DNA from: Microbispora bryophytorum
GTDB lineage: Bacteria; Actinomycetota; Actinomycetes; Streptosporangiales; Streptosporangiaceae
Length of the DNA: 64,000 bases
Direction: 5' to 3'
Assembly (NCBI RefSeq): GCF_006874465.1
Contig: NZ_VIRL01000011.1
Span: forward strand, 183,981 to 247,980
Both the position numbers and the translations under genes were made by a program. Below, in pieces: positions 55,080 through 63,884 of this stretch. How positions within the stretch are numbered: position 1 is the first letter of the stretch; each line of letters opens with the position of its first letter. The notes beneath the pieces are model-generated. The model was not told the DNA's origin, did not search any database, and saw nothing but the letters and a program-made list of their open reading frames with translations.

Positions 55080-55626
55080 GATCTCTTCCTGCTCCGATCA
55101 ACTACCCCGTCACGCCTGCCTGCCGCGCCGCCTGCCTGCCACGATTCCCCGTGCGCGGGCGCACGCTCGCCCGGGGCTTCGGCCCGGCTCTCGCCGGACC
55201 GGGTCCCAGGCGTCGCTGGACCGGGTCCCGGGCGTCGCCGGGCGACACGCGGCCGGGCCGCGGGTCCCGCACGAGCCCCTGCGACGCCGGTCGCCTCGAC
55301 GCTATCGGACCCCACCGACGGTCGTGCGCGGTCCTGGCCGTTCCGCAGGGGACCGCGGCCCTTGCCCCCTGCATGATCTCGTTTCAGGTGCCTGAGGGAG
55401 GCCATGGCCCCTCGCCGTCCCATCTGTTGCGAAATCTACGACTCGCGGACCACCGGACGCGTGCCGTGACCATTCCATGACCCGACGCGGATTTCGCGCA
55501 GGCCCCCCGTGGAAAGCTACTGTCGGTAGCTAGAGGGGAATCACATCGCCGACCGTGGTCTGGGCGCGGTTCACAAGCACCCACGGTCGGCGAGAGCACA
55601 CGGTCCGCGAGAAGAAGGGCAGGCGC
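55080..55626. other. 547-bp divergent intergenic region
   Basis: No protein gene can be supported here. It holds two copies of a 22-bp direct repeat (55196-55239) and, near the SCP2 gene, an inverted repeat AGCTAC-N5-GTAGCT (55515-55531) that may be an operator or leader stem. Promoters for both flanking genes should lie here. Confidence 0.6.
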
Positions 55627-55974
55627 ATGGCGACCGTCGAGGAATGCCGGGCGGCGCTGGACAAACTCGTCGAGCACTTCGACGAGATAAGCGAGGAGGA
55701 CCGTGCCAAGCACGTGGTCGAGCGCCGGCTGGCCTGCCGGATCTCCGATCTCGGCGCGACCTTCTACGGTCGCATCCACCGGGGCGGGCTCGACCCCTTC
55801 AAGGAGGTGCCTCCGGAGGACGGCCGGCCCGCCGAGGTCAAGCTGACGCTGAAGAGCGAGGACCTGGTCTCGATGGTCAACGGCGAACTCGACATGGGCC
55901 GCGCGCTCCTGAGCGGCCGGATCAAGATCGACGCGAGCCTCGGCGATCTGCTGCGCCTTCGCAAGCTCCTCTGA
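55627..55974 (+). CDS. SCP2 sterol-carrier-like protein
   Basis: The 115 residues match the SCP2 sterol-binding fold as a stand-alone domain: RRLACRISDLGATFYGRIHRGGL, VKLTLKSEDLVSMVNGELDMGRALLSGRIKIDASLGDLLRL. Such single-domain proteins in actinobacteria probably bind a lipid or hydrophobic ligand; none has been fixed. ATG 55627 is used because the domain begins at once and GAAGGGCAGG precedes it. The gene is oriented against the tlyA series. Confidence 0.85.
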   Translation: MATVEECRAALDKLVEHFDEISEEDRAKHVVERRLACRISDLGATFYGRIHRGGLDPFKEVPPEDGRPAEVKLTLKSEDLVSMVNGELDMGRALLSGRIKIDASLGDLLRLRKLL

Positions 55975-56335
55975 CCGCCGCGCCGGATCCGCGACGCACC
56001 TGCGCGAGACCACCCGCCGCGCGGTGGGCGGGGCCCCGAAACGGCGAAACTCGGTCACCGGGCGGTGGCGGCCATCCCGGTGTCACACCGGTGTCGCCGC
56101 CCCGATGTCACGCCGGTGTCGCCGTCCCAGCGTCACGGTCCTGTATGACGCTCCGGTGCGCGAGCGGGTGGACGCTCACCTGTGCCGAAGTGGATCGGCG
56201 AACGAGCCCTGAGAGCGGACGACACCGGTGCCACGGCAGCCGTCCGGCGCCGTGAAAGAGGGCCTGCTTCCCACCGCCTCTGACGCCGGCCGGCACGGTG
56301 ACGCGAATGCCCCGGTCACGCTGCCACCGCGCCGG
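55975..56335. other. 361-bp region between convergent genes
   Basis: I see no gene. Two and a half copies of a 25-bp direct repeat (from 56082, core CCGGTGTCGCCG) are present, again next to gene 3' ends. Confidence 0.6.
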
Positions 56336-57364
56336 TCAGCGGCCGAGCGCCGCCAGAGCGCCCTTCACCGCGTCCTCGTCCGCGTGGCCGTCCCCCGCCG
56401 CCTCCCAGGTGGCGGCGCACGCCGCGCGCAGCCCTTCGACGGGGTCGCCCTCCCCGGAGAGCACGAGTTCGCCGTCCTGCCATGCGGCCGTCCACCCGCC
56501 GCAGGTCCAGCCGCCCGAACCACGCCGTACGGGGATCACGGGGACGTGGAGACCGGACAGGTCGGCGGCGATATGGGTGGGGCGGTGATGGGGCGCGGCG
56601 GTGAGCACGTCCGCAGGAGTGGCGACGCCGGTCAGCACGAGCAGGCTGTCGACACCGGCCCGGGTCGCGCCCTCGATGTCGGTGTCGAGCCGGTCACCGA
56701 CGATCAGCGGCCTCTCGGCGCGGGTGCGGATCATCGACTCGCGGTGCAGCGGCGGCTCGGGCTTGCCCGCGACCACGGGCTCGACGCCGGTCGCGGTGGC
56801 GATCACGCGGCTCATCGACCCGTTCCCGGGCTGCTCGCCCCGGCCTGTGGGCATGGTCGTGTCGGCGTTGGCCGCGACGAACCACGCCCCCTGACGTACG
56901 GCGAGCGCCCCTTCGCACAGCAGCCCGTAGGACAGGTTGTCGGCGATGCCCTGCACCACGGCGGCCGGCGCGTCCAGAGCCGTGGTCACAGGTCGCAGGC
57001 CGTGCTCGCGCAGGGCCATCCGCAGTCCCATGCCTCCCACCACGAGGACGGCCGAGCCCCCCGGCACGTGCTCGGCGACCAGCCGGGCCGCCGCCTGCGC
57101 GGACGTCACCACGTCCTGCGGGGCGGCGGGAATGCCCAGATGGCGGAGGTGCTGGGCGATCGCCCCCGGCGTGCGGGACGCGTTGTTCGTCACGAACGCG
57201 AGCCGCACGCCCTGGTCCCCGGCCTTCACCAGCGCCTCGGGCGCGCCGGGGACCGCGTGTTTGCCGAGGTAGACGACACCGTCGAGGTCGAGCAGCAGCG
57301 TGTCGTAGGCGTCCACGAGCACGCCGGTGGTTTCTGGCATGTCGGAAGTATGACCTACGGTCAC
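56336..57364 (-). CDS. HAD-superfamily phosphatase, NagD/Rv1692 type
   Basis: The 342 residues have all HAD motifs of the class IIA group: LLLDLDGVVYLG (nucleophile Asp), VTNNASRTPG, GKPEPPLH (Lys) and VGDRLDTDIEGATRAG. Rv1692 at the same place in M. tuberculosis is a glycerol-3-phosphate phosphatase, so recycling of glycerol phosphate from lipids is likely. GTG 57364 overlaps the TPR stop (GTGA); ATG 57340 is a possible shorter start. The last about 60 residues are an added domain beyond the NagD core. Confidence 0.9.
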   Translation of the reverse strand: MTVGHTSDMPETTGVLVDAYDTLLLDLDGVVYLGKHAVPGAPEALVKAGDQGVRLAFVTNNASRTPGAIAQHLRHLGIPAAPQDVVTSAQAAARLVAEHVPGGSAVLVVGGMGLRMALREHGLRPVTTALDAPAAVVQGIADNLSYGLLCEGALAVRQGAWFVAANADTTMPTGRGEQPGNGSMSRVIATATGVEPVVAGKPEPPLHRESMIRTRAERPLIVGDRLDTDIEGATRAGVDSLLVLTGVATPADVLTAAPHHRPTHIAADLSGLHVPVIPVRRGSGGWTCGGWTAAWQDGELVLSGEGDPVEGLRAACAATWEAAGDGHADEDAVKGALAALGR

Positions 57365-57792
57365 GCCTGCCTCGCCCGTAGCGTGGCCCTGACCTGCTTC
57401 AGCGCGGACACGTAGTGCCGCAGGTCGGGGCGCATCGCCACCGCCACCGCGAGGGGCTCCTGCGCTCCCTCGATGTCTCCGCTGCGCCACAGTGACAAGC
57501 CGAGACCGAAGTAGGCGTAGTCCTCGGCGGGGTTGGCGTCGACGATCCAGCGGAAGCTGCCCGCGGCCTCGTCGTAGCGCTTCGAGTTGAACTGCGCCCG
57601 GGCGAGGGCCTCGCGGATGCTGGGCGAGTCGGGCTCGGCCTGTACGGCATGCTCCAGGATCGCCGCCGCCGCGGCCGGACTGCCCTCCTCAAGGAGCTTC
57701 GTGCCACGCTTGAACCACTCGTAGACGCCACCGGAAGGCGTACCGCCCGGGTCATTGGAAAAAGCAGAGGCCTCGTTTCGTCCTTCGATCAT
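57361..57792 (-). CDS. TPR protein (Rv1691 position)
   Basis: The 143-residue protein holds about three tetratricopeptide repeats (WFKRGTKLLEEGSPAAAAAILEHAV; REALARAQFNSKRYDEAAGSFRW; YAYFGLGLSLWRSGDIEGA). GGAGGG stands eight nt before ATG 57792. It is the first gene of the Rv1691-Rv1698-like series and overlaps the HAD gene by four nt. It presumably acts through protein contacts; the partner is unknown. Confidence 0.88.
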   Translation of the reverse strand: MIEGRNEASAFSNDPGGTPSGGVYEWFKRGTKLLEEGSPAAAAAILEHAVQAEPDSPSIREALARAQFNSKRYDEAAGSFRWIVDANPAEDYAYFGLGLSLWRSGDIEGAQEPLAVAVAMRPDLRHYVSALKQVRATLRARQA

Positions 57793-57879
57793 TGGGTAAG
57801 CCCTCCTGCACTCCGATTTCACAAGCAACCGGGCACCGCAGCGTCGGGGAGTCCGGGCACTTATGGCAACATGCCCGGT

Positions 57880-59106
57880 ATGGAGAGTTCTGAACGGGCG
57901 GGACTGGTGATACGTCCGTTCCACGGTGTTCGTTACGCGGTGGACAATCTGGCCGCTGTCACCTCCCCGCCGTACGATCTCATCTTCCCTGACGAACTGC
58001 GGGAACTGCTCAGTCGTCATCCGAACAACGTGGTGCGCCTGATCCTTCCCGGAACCAGCCACTACGGCGAGGCGAGCGCCACATTGCACGAGTGGCTCGC
58101 CGACGGAGTGCTGACAGTCGACTCCCAGCCCGGCCTGTACGTGTACGAGCAGAGCGGCGTCGGCTTCCTGCAGCGGGGGCTGATCGGAGGTGTCGGGGTC
58201 GGGTCGCCCGCGATCCTTCCGCATGAAAACGTCCTGCCGGAGCCCGTCGCCGACCGGCTCGCTCTGATGAGGGCGACGCAGGCCAACTTCGAGCCGATCT
58301 TCCTGTTGTACGAGGGCGGGGGCACCGCCTCCCGGCTCGTCGACGACGTGGCGACACAACGTTTCCCGCTCGTGGACATCCGCACTCGTGAGGGCGTGCA
58401 CCACCGGCTCTGGGCGGTGACCGACCCCCACGAGATCGAAGCCGTCGCGGAGGACCTACGTGATCGTCATGCGCTGATCGCCGACGGTCACCACCGTTAC
58501 GCCACCTACGAGGCGCTGCGGAAGGACCACATGGGTCCCGGCCCCTGGGACTACGGCCTGGCGTACCTGGTCGACTCCACGGTCTACCCGCCCGACCTCA
58601 GGGCCATCCACCGCGTCATCCCGGGGCTGCCCCTGCAGGAGGCCGTCGCCCGGGCCAAGGGCGCCTGGCAGGCCCAGGAGTTCCCCCTGGTCGAGGACGC
58701 CCTCGCGGGGCTCGCCACCGCGACCGGCCCCGCCTTCGTGCTCGCCGGCGAGGGACCCGCCCATCTGCTGACGGATCCGGACCCGCTGCAGGTCGAGCGC
58801 GCCATGCCGGCCGGGCAGTCCCCGCGGTGGCGGATGCTCGACACCTCGGTCCTCACGACGTTCCTCCTGCCCAAGGTATGGGGGATCACCGACAGCGAGC
58901 AGTCGGTGATGGTCGTGCACCACGACCCGCTCGCCGCCGTGGACATGGCGCGCCGGCTCGGCGGGACGGCGGTGCTGCTGAATCCGCTGTCCACGGAGGA
59001 CGTCCTCACGGTCGCCGCGCAGGGTGAGCGGGTGCCGCGCAAGTCGACCTCGTTCGGCCCCAAGCCCCGTACGGGCCTGGTCATGCGGACCTTCGCCACC
59101 GACTGA
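57880..59106 (+). CDS. DUF1015-family protein
   Basis: The 408-residue cytoplasmic protein matches DUF1015: GLVIRPFHGVRYA at the start, SPPYDLIF, YVYEQ, LIADGHHRYATYEALR in the middle and SFGPKPRTGLVMR at the end. The function of the family is unknown; in other bacteria members neighbour serine or phosphoglycerate metabolism genes. ATG 57880 gives the family N-terminus; an in-frame ATG at 57871 is close by, and neither has a Shine-Dalgarno site, so a leaderless transcript is possible. It is divergent from the TPR gene. Confidence 0.85.
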   Translation: MESSERAGLVIRPFHGVRYAVDNLAAVTSPPYDLIFPDELRELLSRHPNNVVRLILPGTSHYGEASATLHEWLADGVLTVDSQPGLYVYEQSGVGFLQRGLIGGVGVGSPAILPHENVLPEPVADRLALMRATQANFEPIFLLYEGGGTASRLVDDVATQRFPLVDIRTREGVHHRLWAVTDPHEIEAVAEDLRDRHALIADGHHRYATYEALRKDHMGPGPWDYGLAYLVDSTVYPPDLRAIHRVIPGLPLQEAVARAKGAWQAQEFPLVEDALAGLATATGPAFVLAGEGPAHLLTDPDPLQVERAMPAGQSPRWRMLDTSVLTTFLLPKVWGITDSEQSVMVVHHDPLAAVDMARRLGGTAVLLNPLSTEDVLTVAAQGERVPRKSTSFGPKPRTGLVMRTFATD

Positions 59107-59129
59107 TCACCTCGTTTGATCTCGTCTGA

Positions 59130-59621
59130 TCACCTCGTCGCCGGCTCTGTCGAGCCTGCGTCGTCCTGGTGGTCGCAGGACGACGCCTCACCACCGGAGG
59201 GCTTCTCGTCGATCGAACAAGCGTCGGCGACCTCACCGGCGTCACCGGCCGGACCGGTCTCGGCGGCGGGGCCGTCCCCGGCGTGGGGCGTTGTCCTGCG
59301 CGGCCTGCCGCGAGGCGCGGCCGGTTCGACGCGGCGTGCCGTACGGACCTCGATCTCGTAGCGGCTGCCGCCGCGCCACCAGCGGCGGCGCAGCGCGCCT
59401 TCCACCTGGACCAGATCATCGAGTCGCCAGCCGGCCAGCATGTCGCGCACGCCGTCGTCGAGCGTCGCGCACTCGATCGCGTCCGACCGCTGACGGGCCG
59501 AGCGGCCTCCCGGCCGGCGGACCGCGAGACGCCACCGCGTCAGCAGGGCTCCGCTCGGCAGCTCCCGGTGTGCGGGCTCCATGGACAGCCGCCCGACCAG
59601 CACCACCTCGTTGCAGTGCAT
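59130..59621 (-). CDS. single-stranded DNA-binding (OB-fold) protein
   Basis: The 163-residue protein starts with an SSB-type OB domain (NEVVLVGRLSMEPAHRELPSG, RWRLAVRR, LAGWRLDDLVQVEGALRRRWW) of about 95 residues and continues with an acidic, Gly-rich tail without the usual DDDIPF-like end. It is a divergent paralogue of the housekeeping SSB and may serve special conditions such as natural DNA uptake or sporulation, as paralogues do elsewhere. ATG 59621 has GAGGAG at good spacing. Confidence 0.82.
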   Translation of the reverse strand: MHCNEVVLVGRLSMEPAHRELPSGALLTRWRLAVRRPGGRSARQRSDAIECATLDDGVRDMLAGWRLDDLVQVEGALRRRWWRGGSRYEIEVRTARRVEPAAPRGRPRRTTPHAGDGPAAETGPAGDAGEVADACSIDEKPSGGEASSCDHQDDAGSTEPATR

Positions 59622-59725
59622 GTGATCTCCTCTCTGCCGTGGAGATCACTATCCGTGACCGGGTTGGGCCGGCACGGCTCTGAATGCCATTCTGTGAATA
59701 CCGGTTCTAGTTTCAGGGGTGGGCT

Positions 59726-60652
59726 GTGGACAACGTGACTCCACTCGGGGGCGACGTCTACGAGATCGACACGCGGATGGCGGGCTATTCCGGCATCACC
59801 GCGGGCTACCTGATCCTCGGCGACCGCCCCTGCCTCGTCGAGACGGGCACCTCGACCTCGGCTCCCGTGGTCAGGGACGCCCTGTCCTCCCTCGGGGTGG
59901 GACCGGACGACCTCGCGACCGTCGTGGTCACCCACATCCACCTGGATCACGCCGGCGGCGTGGGGGACATCGCGAGCTTCTATCCCTCCGCGGAGATCGT
60001 CGTTCATGAGAAGGGCGCCCGTCATCTCGCCGATCCCTCCCGGCTCATGGCGAGCGCCAAGATGGTCTGGGGCGACAAGCTCGACGTGCTGTTCGGCGCT
60101 CTGGCGCCCACCGACGCGGCCCGCATCAGGGCCCTCGGCGACACCGGGACGATCGCCTTGGGCAACGGCCGCACCCTGGCGAGCCACTACTCCCCCGGCC
60201 ACGCCAAACACCACGTCGGCCTGCTGGACTCGCTCACCGGCGACCTTTACGTGGGCGACGCCGCCGGCGTGTATCTGCCCGAGACGGGAGACCTGCGGCC
60301 CGCCACGCCGCCGCCGGACTTCGACCTCGACGTCGCCCTCGGCTCGATCGGGCTGTTCGCGGCCCTGAAACCGCAACGACTGCTGTTCAGCCACTACGGA
60401 CCGGTGGAGGACGTGCCCTCGACCCTCGAACGGTCGGCCGAGGAACTCCGGATCTGGGTGGACCTCACCAGACGGGCCAGAGACGAGGGACTCGACCTCG
60501 ATCACGCAGTCGCCATGGTGCGCGACCGGACGCGGGAGCGGTACGCCGCGCTACGTGCCGACGAGGCCACCGCCGAGCAGTTCGAGCTGCTGAGCGGCGC
60601 GCCGTCGAACGTCGCGGGCATCATGCACTGGCTCGATCGCACCCCGCGCTGA
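59726..60652 (+). CDS. MBL-fold metallo-hydrolase
   Basis: The 308-residue enzyme has THIHLDHAGGVG (full zinc site), HYSPGHAKHHVGL, YVGDAAGVY and FSHYGPVEDV, and a helical C-terminal domain of about 90 residues. This matches a group of MBL hydrolases of unknown substrate found in bacteria and archaea. GTG 59726 follows AGGGGTGGG. It is divergent from the SSB-like gene and ends before hairpin 60710-60733. Confidence 0.85.
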   Translation: MDNVTPLGGDVYEIDTRMAGYSGITAGYLILGDRPCLVETGTSTSAPVVRDALSSLGVGPDDLATVVVTHIHLDHAGGVGDIASFYPSAEIVVHEKGARHLADPSRLMASAKMVWGDKLDVLFGALAPTDAARIRALGDTGTIALGNGRTLASHYSPGHAKHHVGLLDSLTGDLYVGDAAGVYLPETGDLRPATPPPDFDLDVALGSIGLFAALKPQRLLFSHYGPVEDVPSTLERSAEELRIWVDLTRRARDEGLDLDHAVAMVRDRTRERYAALRADEATAEQFELLSGAPSNVAGIMHWLDRTPR

Positions 60653-60709
60653 CTTCAAGCGCTCGGAAAGACCCGGTGCTGAGGCGCGGCTTCTCCCGGG
60701 AAAAGTGAA

Positions 60710-60733
60710 CGGGCGCCGCCGAAGCGGCGCCCG
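60710..60733. terminator. bidirectional terminator, 10-bp stem with CGAA loop
   Basis: CGGGCGCCGC (60710-60719) and GCGGCGCCCG (60724-60733) form a tight hairpin between convergent genes. Confidence 0.88.
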
Positions 60734-60742
60734 TCCGGGACA

Positions 60743-63532
60743 TCAGGGCTGGCGCTTCGCCGGATCCTCGGGGTCCTCGGGGTCCTCGGGGTCCTCGGGG
60801 TCGTCGAGCACGTCGCCGAAGTTCGGCTCGATGAACGCGGGGCCATAGGACGGCGCGCTCTTGGCGGCAGGTCGCTCGGCCCCCGCATCGGCGTCGCGTG
60901 TCTCCTCGCGACCCGATGCCGGCGTTGCCACAGGCGCCGCTGGTGCGGCCACCTCACCGGTCGAGGACGTCACGGCCGCATCGTCGCCCGCGGCGTCGTC
61001 ACCCACGGCATCGTCACCCACGTCGTCGCCGTCCGCCCGATCCCCGGTCAGATCGTCCTCGTCAGAGAGGTCGTCGTCGGCGAGGTCGTCGTCAGAGAAA
61101 TCCTCGTCGGCGAGATCCTCGTCGCGGGCGGCGCCGGAGAGGTCCGCCTGGTCCTCGTCCTTGGCCGTCTCGACAGTGCCCTTGTCGTCGATTTCCTCGT
61201 CGTCGTCGGCAAGGTCGTCCAGAAGGTCACTGGACTCGTCATCGGACTCGTCGTAGTTCTCCTCCAGATCCTCGATGAGTCCGCCGGTCAGTTCGGCGTA
61301 GCGTTCGGCCGCATCGGTCTCGCCGTCCTCGTCGAACGCCATGGCACGGGCGAACCAGTCGGTCGCCGCTTCCTCGTGCCCCGCGTCGGCCAGGGCGTCC
61401 GCGTACGCGAAGGCGAGGCGTGCCGACCACGGCTTCGGCTGAGGGTCGCGCAACTCCGGGACCCGCTGCAGCGTGATCACGGCGGCGTCGTGCTGGCCGA
61501 GGTCGCGACGGGCACCGGACTCCACGATGGCCAGCTCGATCTTGCCCGCGCGGTCCAGCCGTTCGGCCTCCCGCGACCGGACGAGGTCGAGAGCCTTCTC
61601 GGGCCGCCCGAGCCCGCGCTCGCAGTCCGCCATGATCGGCAGGTACTCGTCCGAGCCGCTGATCCGCCGCGCTGCCCGGAGGTCGCCCAGCGCCTCGGCG
61701 TACTGACCGGCGTGATAGGCGGCGATCCCGGTGGCCTCGCGGACCACGCCGATCCTGCCCGCGAAGCGGCGGGCCACCTTGGCGTGCTCGTAGGCCTTCT
61801 CCGGATCCTCCGCGCTCAGCGCACGGGCGGCCGCCACGAGGTGACCGGCCACGAGGTCCGCCAGGTCGTTCGGCAACGAGCGAAGCTCCGCACGCGCCTC
61901 ACGGTCCAGTTCGTCCGGCGTGATGTCCGGGTCGAGCGGAGGAATCTCCTCCTGCCTCGGCCTGCTCGGCTCGTCCGGCCTGCCGTAGCGGCTACGGCTG
62001 CCGCCCCGCTCGTCGCGGCTGAAGGGACGCGCCGCGTCGCGGTCGCCGCCGAACGGCCTGGACTCGTCACGGTCCCTTCCGAACGGCCGGGCACCGCGAT
62101 CGCTGCCGAACTGGCGCCGCGGCCGGTCGCCGGAGCCCGGCTCACGCCCACGGAACGTCCGAGTTCCCTCTTCACGGTCGCGGCCCGGACGCCTGTCGTC
62201 ACGATCCCGGAAAGACCCCCCGGGCCGGTCTCCCGACGTACGGCTCGGCCCGTCGCGGAACGAGTCCCGGTCGCGGGCCCGGTCGCCACCAGCGTTCTGC
62301 CGGTCCCCGTAAGTGCGCCTGGGCCTGTCGTCCCCGCCGCTCCTGCCGTCGCGGTCGCCGAACGAACGTCGCGGCCGCTCCTCACCGCGGAAGCCTCGAT
62401 CGCCGCCCCTGTCGCTACCTCGGTCGGCGCCTCGGTCGCCGTACGGCCGCCGGGGACGATCCTGGCGCTCGGAGCCGCTTCCGCCTCTGTCGTCACGGCC
62501 GTAGCCGCGCTCCTGGTCCGCAGGTCGCGGCGGGCGACTGGCAGACCCGTCACGATCGCCGCGATCGTACCGAGGCGCGGAAAAGCGCCCTTCCCGGCTC
62601 TCCCGATTCTCCCTGCCCTCACGGCCGTCGCGCTCGCGGGAGCCGTAGCGCCCGCCGAAACCGCCACCCTGCCGCTGCGGGCGGTCTCCGTACCCGGCAC
62701 CTTCCCGCCGCTGCGGGCGATCACCGAAACCGCCGCCTTCCCGCCGCTGCGGGCGGTCTCCGTACCCGGCACCTTCCCGCCGCTGCGGGCGATCACCGAA
62801 ACCGGCACCTTCCCGCCGCTGCGGGCGATCTCCGTACCCCCCGCCTTCCCGACGATCCGTGCGTCGGTCGCCGGACGGCCGACCGCCGCGGTCGTCGGAG
62901 CGGAACGGGCGTCCGCCCCGTTCCTCGCGATCCCGAGAGCCCTGTCCGCCTCGGGAGCTGTCACGGTCCCCGTAGGGGCGGCGCGGCCGATCGGAGCGGA
63001 AGGTGTCCCGGTCCTGATAGACGCGCTCCTTAGGTCCCTCGGAGGCCCCGGCTTCCCTGCGTCCCTCGAAGCCGCCGGCTCCGCGCGGCCGTTCAGCACC
63101 GCGCTCGAAGCTCCGCCCCCCGTCGCGGCCGCGGTATCCGCCGCGATCGTCGGTACGGCCACCCGCGCGATCCCCACCACCGAAGGGACGGGGACCGCGG
63201 TCGTCCCGGTCACGATAGCCGTCGCGCCTGTCCCGATCCCCGTAGGAGCCGGAAGGCCTGTCGCCGCGATCACGCGCACCGAAGCGTCCCCCGGGCGATC
63301 CGCCCTGGTCGCGGTAGCCACGCCTGTCGGACTGGAACGGGCGTTCGCCGCCTCGATCGCTGCGGTCGCTCCGGTCGCTGCGAGAGCCCTCTCGCCGCTC
63401 TCCATAGCGACCGCCGAAGCCGCCGCTTCCTCCGTTACCGCGGGATCCTCCGGTGCGCTCAGCCCGGTTTCTGGTCTCGTCGCGGTTGTCTTCGCCACGG
63501 CCCGCGCCGTCGCGCCCGTCTTCTCTGTTCAC
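60743..63532 (-). CDS. giant Arg/Gly/Asp-rich disordered protein with TPR and acidic tail
   Basis: The protein has about 929 residues in three parts. Residues 1-530 are low-complexity and rich in Arg, Gly, Asp and Ser with GDR, RGG-like and GYGDRPQRREG units, five of the latter in tandem (36-bp DNA repeat, 62671-62850). Residues about 535-757 form helical TPR-like repeats (AYEHAKVARRFAGRIG, AAYHAGQYAEALGDLRAARR, AFAYADALADAGHEEAATDWF). The end is strongly acidic (DDDLADDDLSDEDD) and closes with DPEDPEDPEDP. The first part looks able to bind RNA or form condensates. GTG 63532 has GAGG six nt upstream; GTG 63556 is an alternative. It is the first gene after the rRNA operon. No function is known. 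Confidence 0.75.
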   Translation of the reverse strand: MNREDGRDGAGRGEDNRDETRNRAERTGGSRGNGGSGGFGGRYGERREGSRSDRSDRSDRGGERPFQSDRRGYRDQGGSPGGRFGARDRGDRPSGSYGDRDRRDGYRDRDDRGPRPFGGGDRAGGRTDDRGGYRGRDGGRSFERGAERPRGAGGFEGRREAGASEGPKERVYQDRDTFRSDRPRRPYGDRDSSRGGQGSRDREERGGRPFRSDDRGGRPSGDRRTDRREGGGYGDRPQRREGAGFGDRPQRREGAGYGDRPQRREGGGFGDRPQRREGAGYGDRPQRQGGGFGGRYGSRERDGREGRENRESREGRFSAPRYDRGDRDGSASRPPRPADQERGYGRDDRGGSGSERQDRPRRPYGDRGADRGSDRGGDRGFRGEERPRRSFGDRDGRSGGDDRPRRTYGDRQNAGGDRARDRDSFRDGPSRTSGDRPGGSFRDRDDRRPGRDREEGTRTFRGREPGSGDRPRRQFGSDRGARPFGRDRDESRPFGGDRDAARPFSRDERGGSRSRYGRPDEPSRPRQEEIPPLDPDITPDELDREARAELRSLPNDLADLVAGHLVAAARALSAEDPEKAYEHAKVARRFAGRIGVVREATGIAAYHAGQYAEALGDLRAARRISGSDEYLPIMADCERGLGRPEKALDLVRSREAERLDRAGKIELAIVESGARRDLGQHDAAVITLQRVPELRDPQPKPWSARLAFAYADALADAGHEEAATDWFARAMAFDEDGETDAAERYAELTGGLIEDLEENYDESDDESSDLLDDLADDDEEIDDKGTVETAKDEDQADLSGAARDEDLADEDFSDDDLADDDLSDEDDLTGDRADGDDVGDDAVGDDAAGDDAAVTSSTGEVAAPAAPVATPASGREETRDADAGAERPAAKSAPSYGPAFIEPNFGDVLDDPEDPEDPEDPEDPAKRQP
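60764..60799. repeat. 9-bp in-frame tandem repeat, four copies
   Basis: GTCCTCGGG units encode the DPE repeats at the very C-terminus of the Arg/Gly-rich protein. Confidence 0.9.
62671..62850. repeat. 36-bp in-frame tandem repeat, five copies
   Basis: Copies of the unit with core GCCGCTGCGGGCG start at 62671, 62707, 62743, 62779 and 62815 and encode 12-residue blocks of the Arg/Gly-rich protein. Confidence 0.92.
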
Positions 63533-63844
63533 TTCTGTCCTCTGTTGCTTGCTCACCGCGTCCGGTTCGCCGGCCGCAGGGCTCTGTCTTCCGCTTATGT
63601 CGCTATTGGGGATCCGCCCCACACCTGATGAGTTCCAGGGAAGACATGTTGTTTGCGCCGCAGGTCCGCTGGGATCGCGTCCGCCGCAGCCTTCGTTTCT
63701 CGTCCGATGCGACGAAGGCCACCCGTGAGGTGGCCCGGCACTTCCAGCCTAGCGCGCCTCATCACCGCCTGGGCCTCGACAGGGCCTTTCGCACCCCGCC
63801 AACGTGGGCTTCGGCGTGATGAGGGACATGGCCTCAGAAACGCG
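63533..63844. other. 312-bp region between the 5S rRNA and the Arg/Gly-rich gene
   Basis: No protein or tRNA gene is recognised. A small hairpin (GGCCACC 63717-63723 with GGTGGCC 63729-63735) and a weak -10-like TAGGCT on the minus strand (63751-63746) suggest a leader and promoter for the gene below. Confidence 0.5.
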
Positions 63845-63874
63845 GAAGGGCCGCCCCAACAGGGGCGGCCCTTC
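63845..63874 (-). terminator. rRNA operon terminator, 13-bp stem
   Basis: Arms 63845-63857 and 63862-63874 pair perfectly with an AACA loop, 11 nt after the 5S rRNA end. Confidence 0.9.
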
Positions 63875-63884
63875 ACAAAGATTG

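Noticed and set aside
61376..63628. A 750-codon plus-strand frame rich in Pro/Ala/Val opposite the Arg/Gly-rich gene
   Set aside because: It arises from the repeats of the minus-strand gene. That strand has a better ribosome site, TPR structure in its second half and a terminator at its end.
63640..63840. tRNA gene after the 5S rRNA
   Set aside because: No T-loop (GGTTCRA) or cloverleaf pattern was found on either strand.
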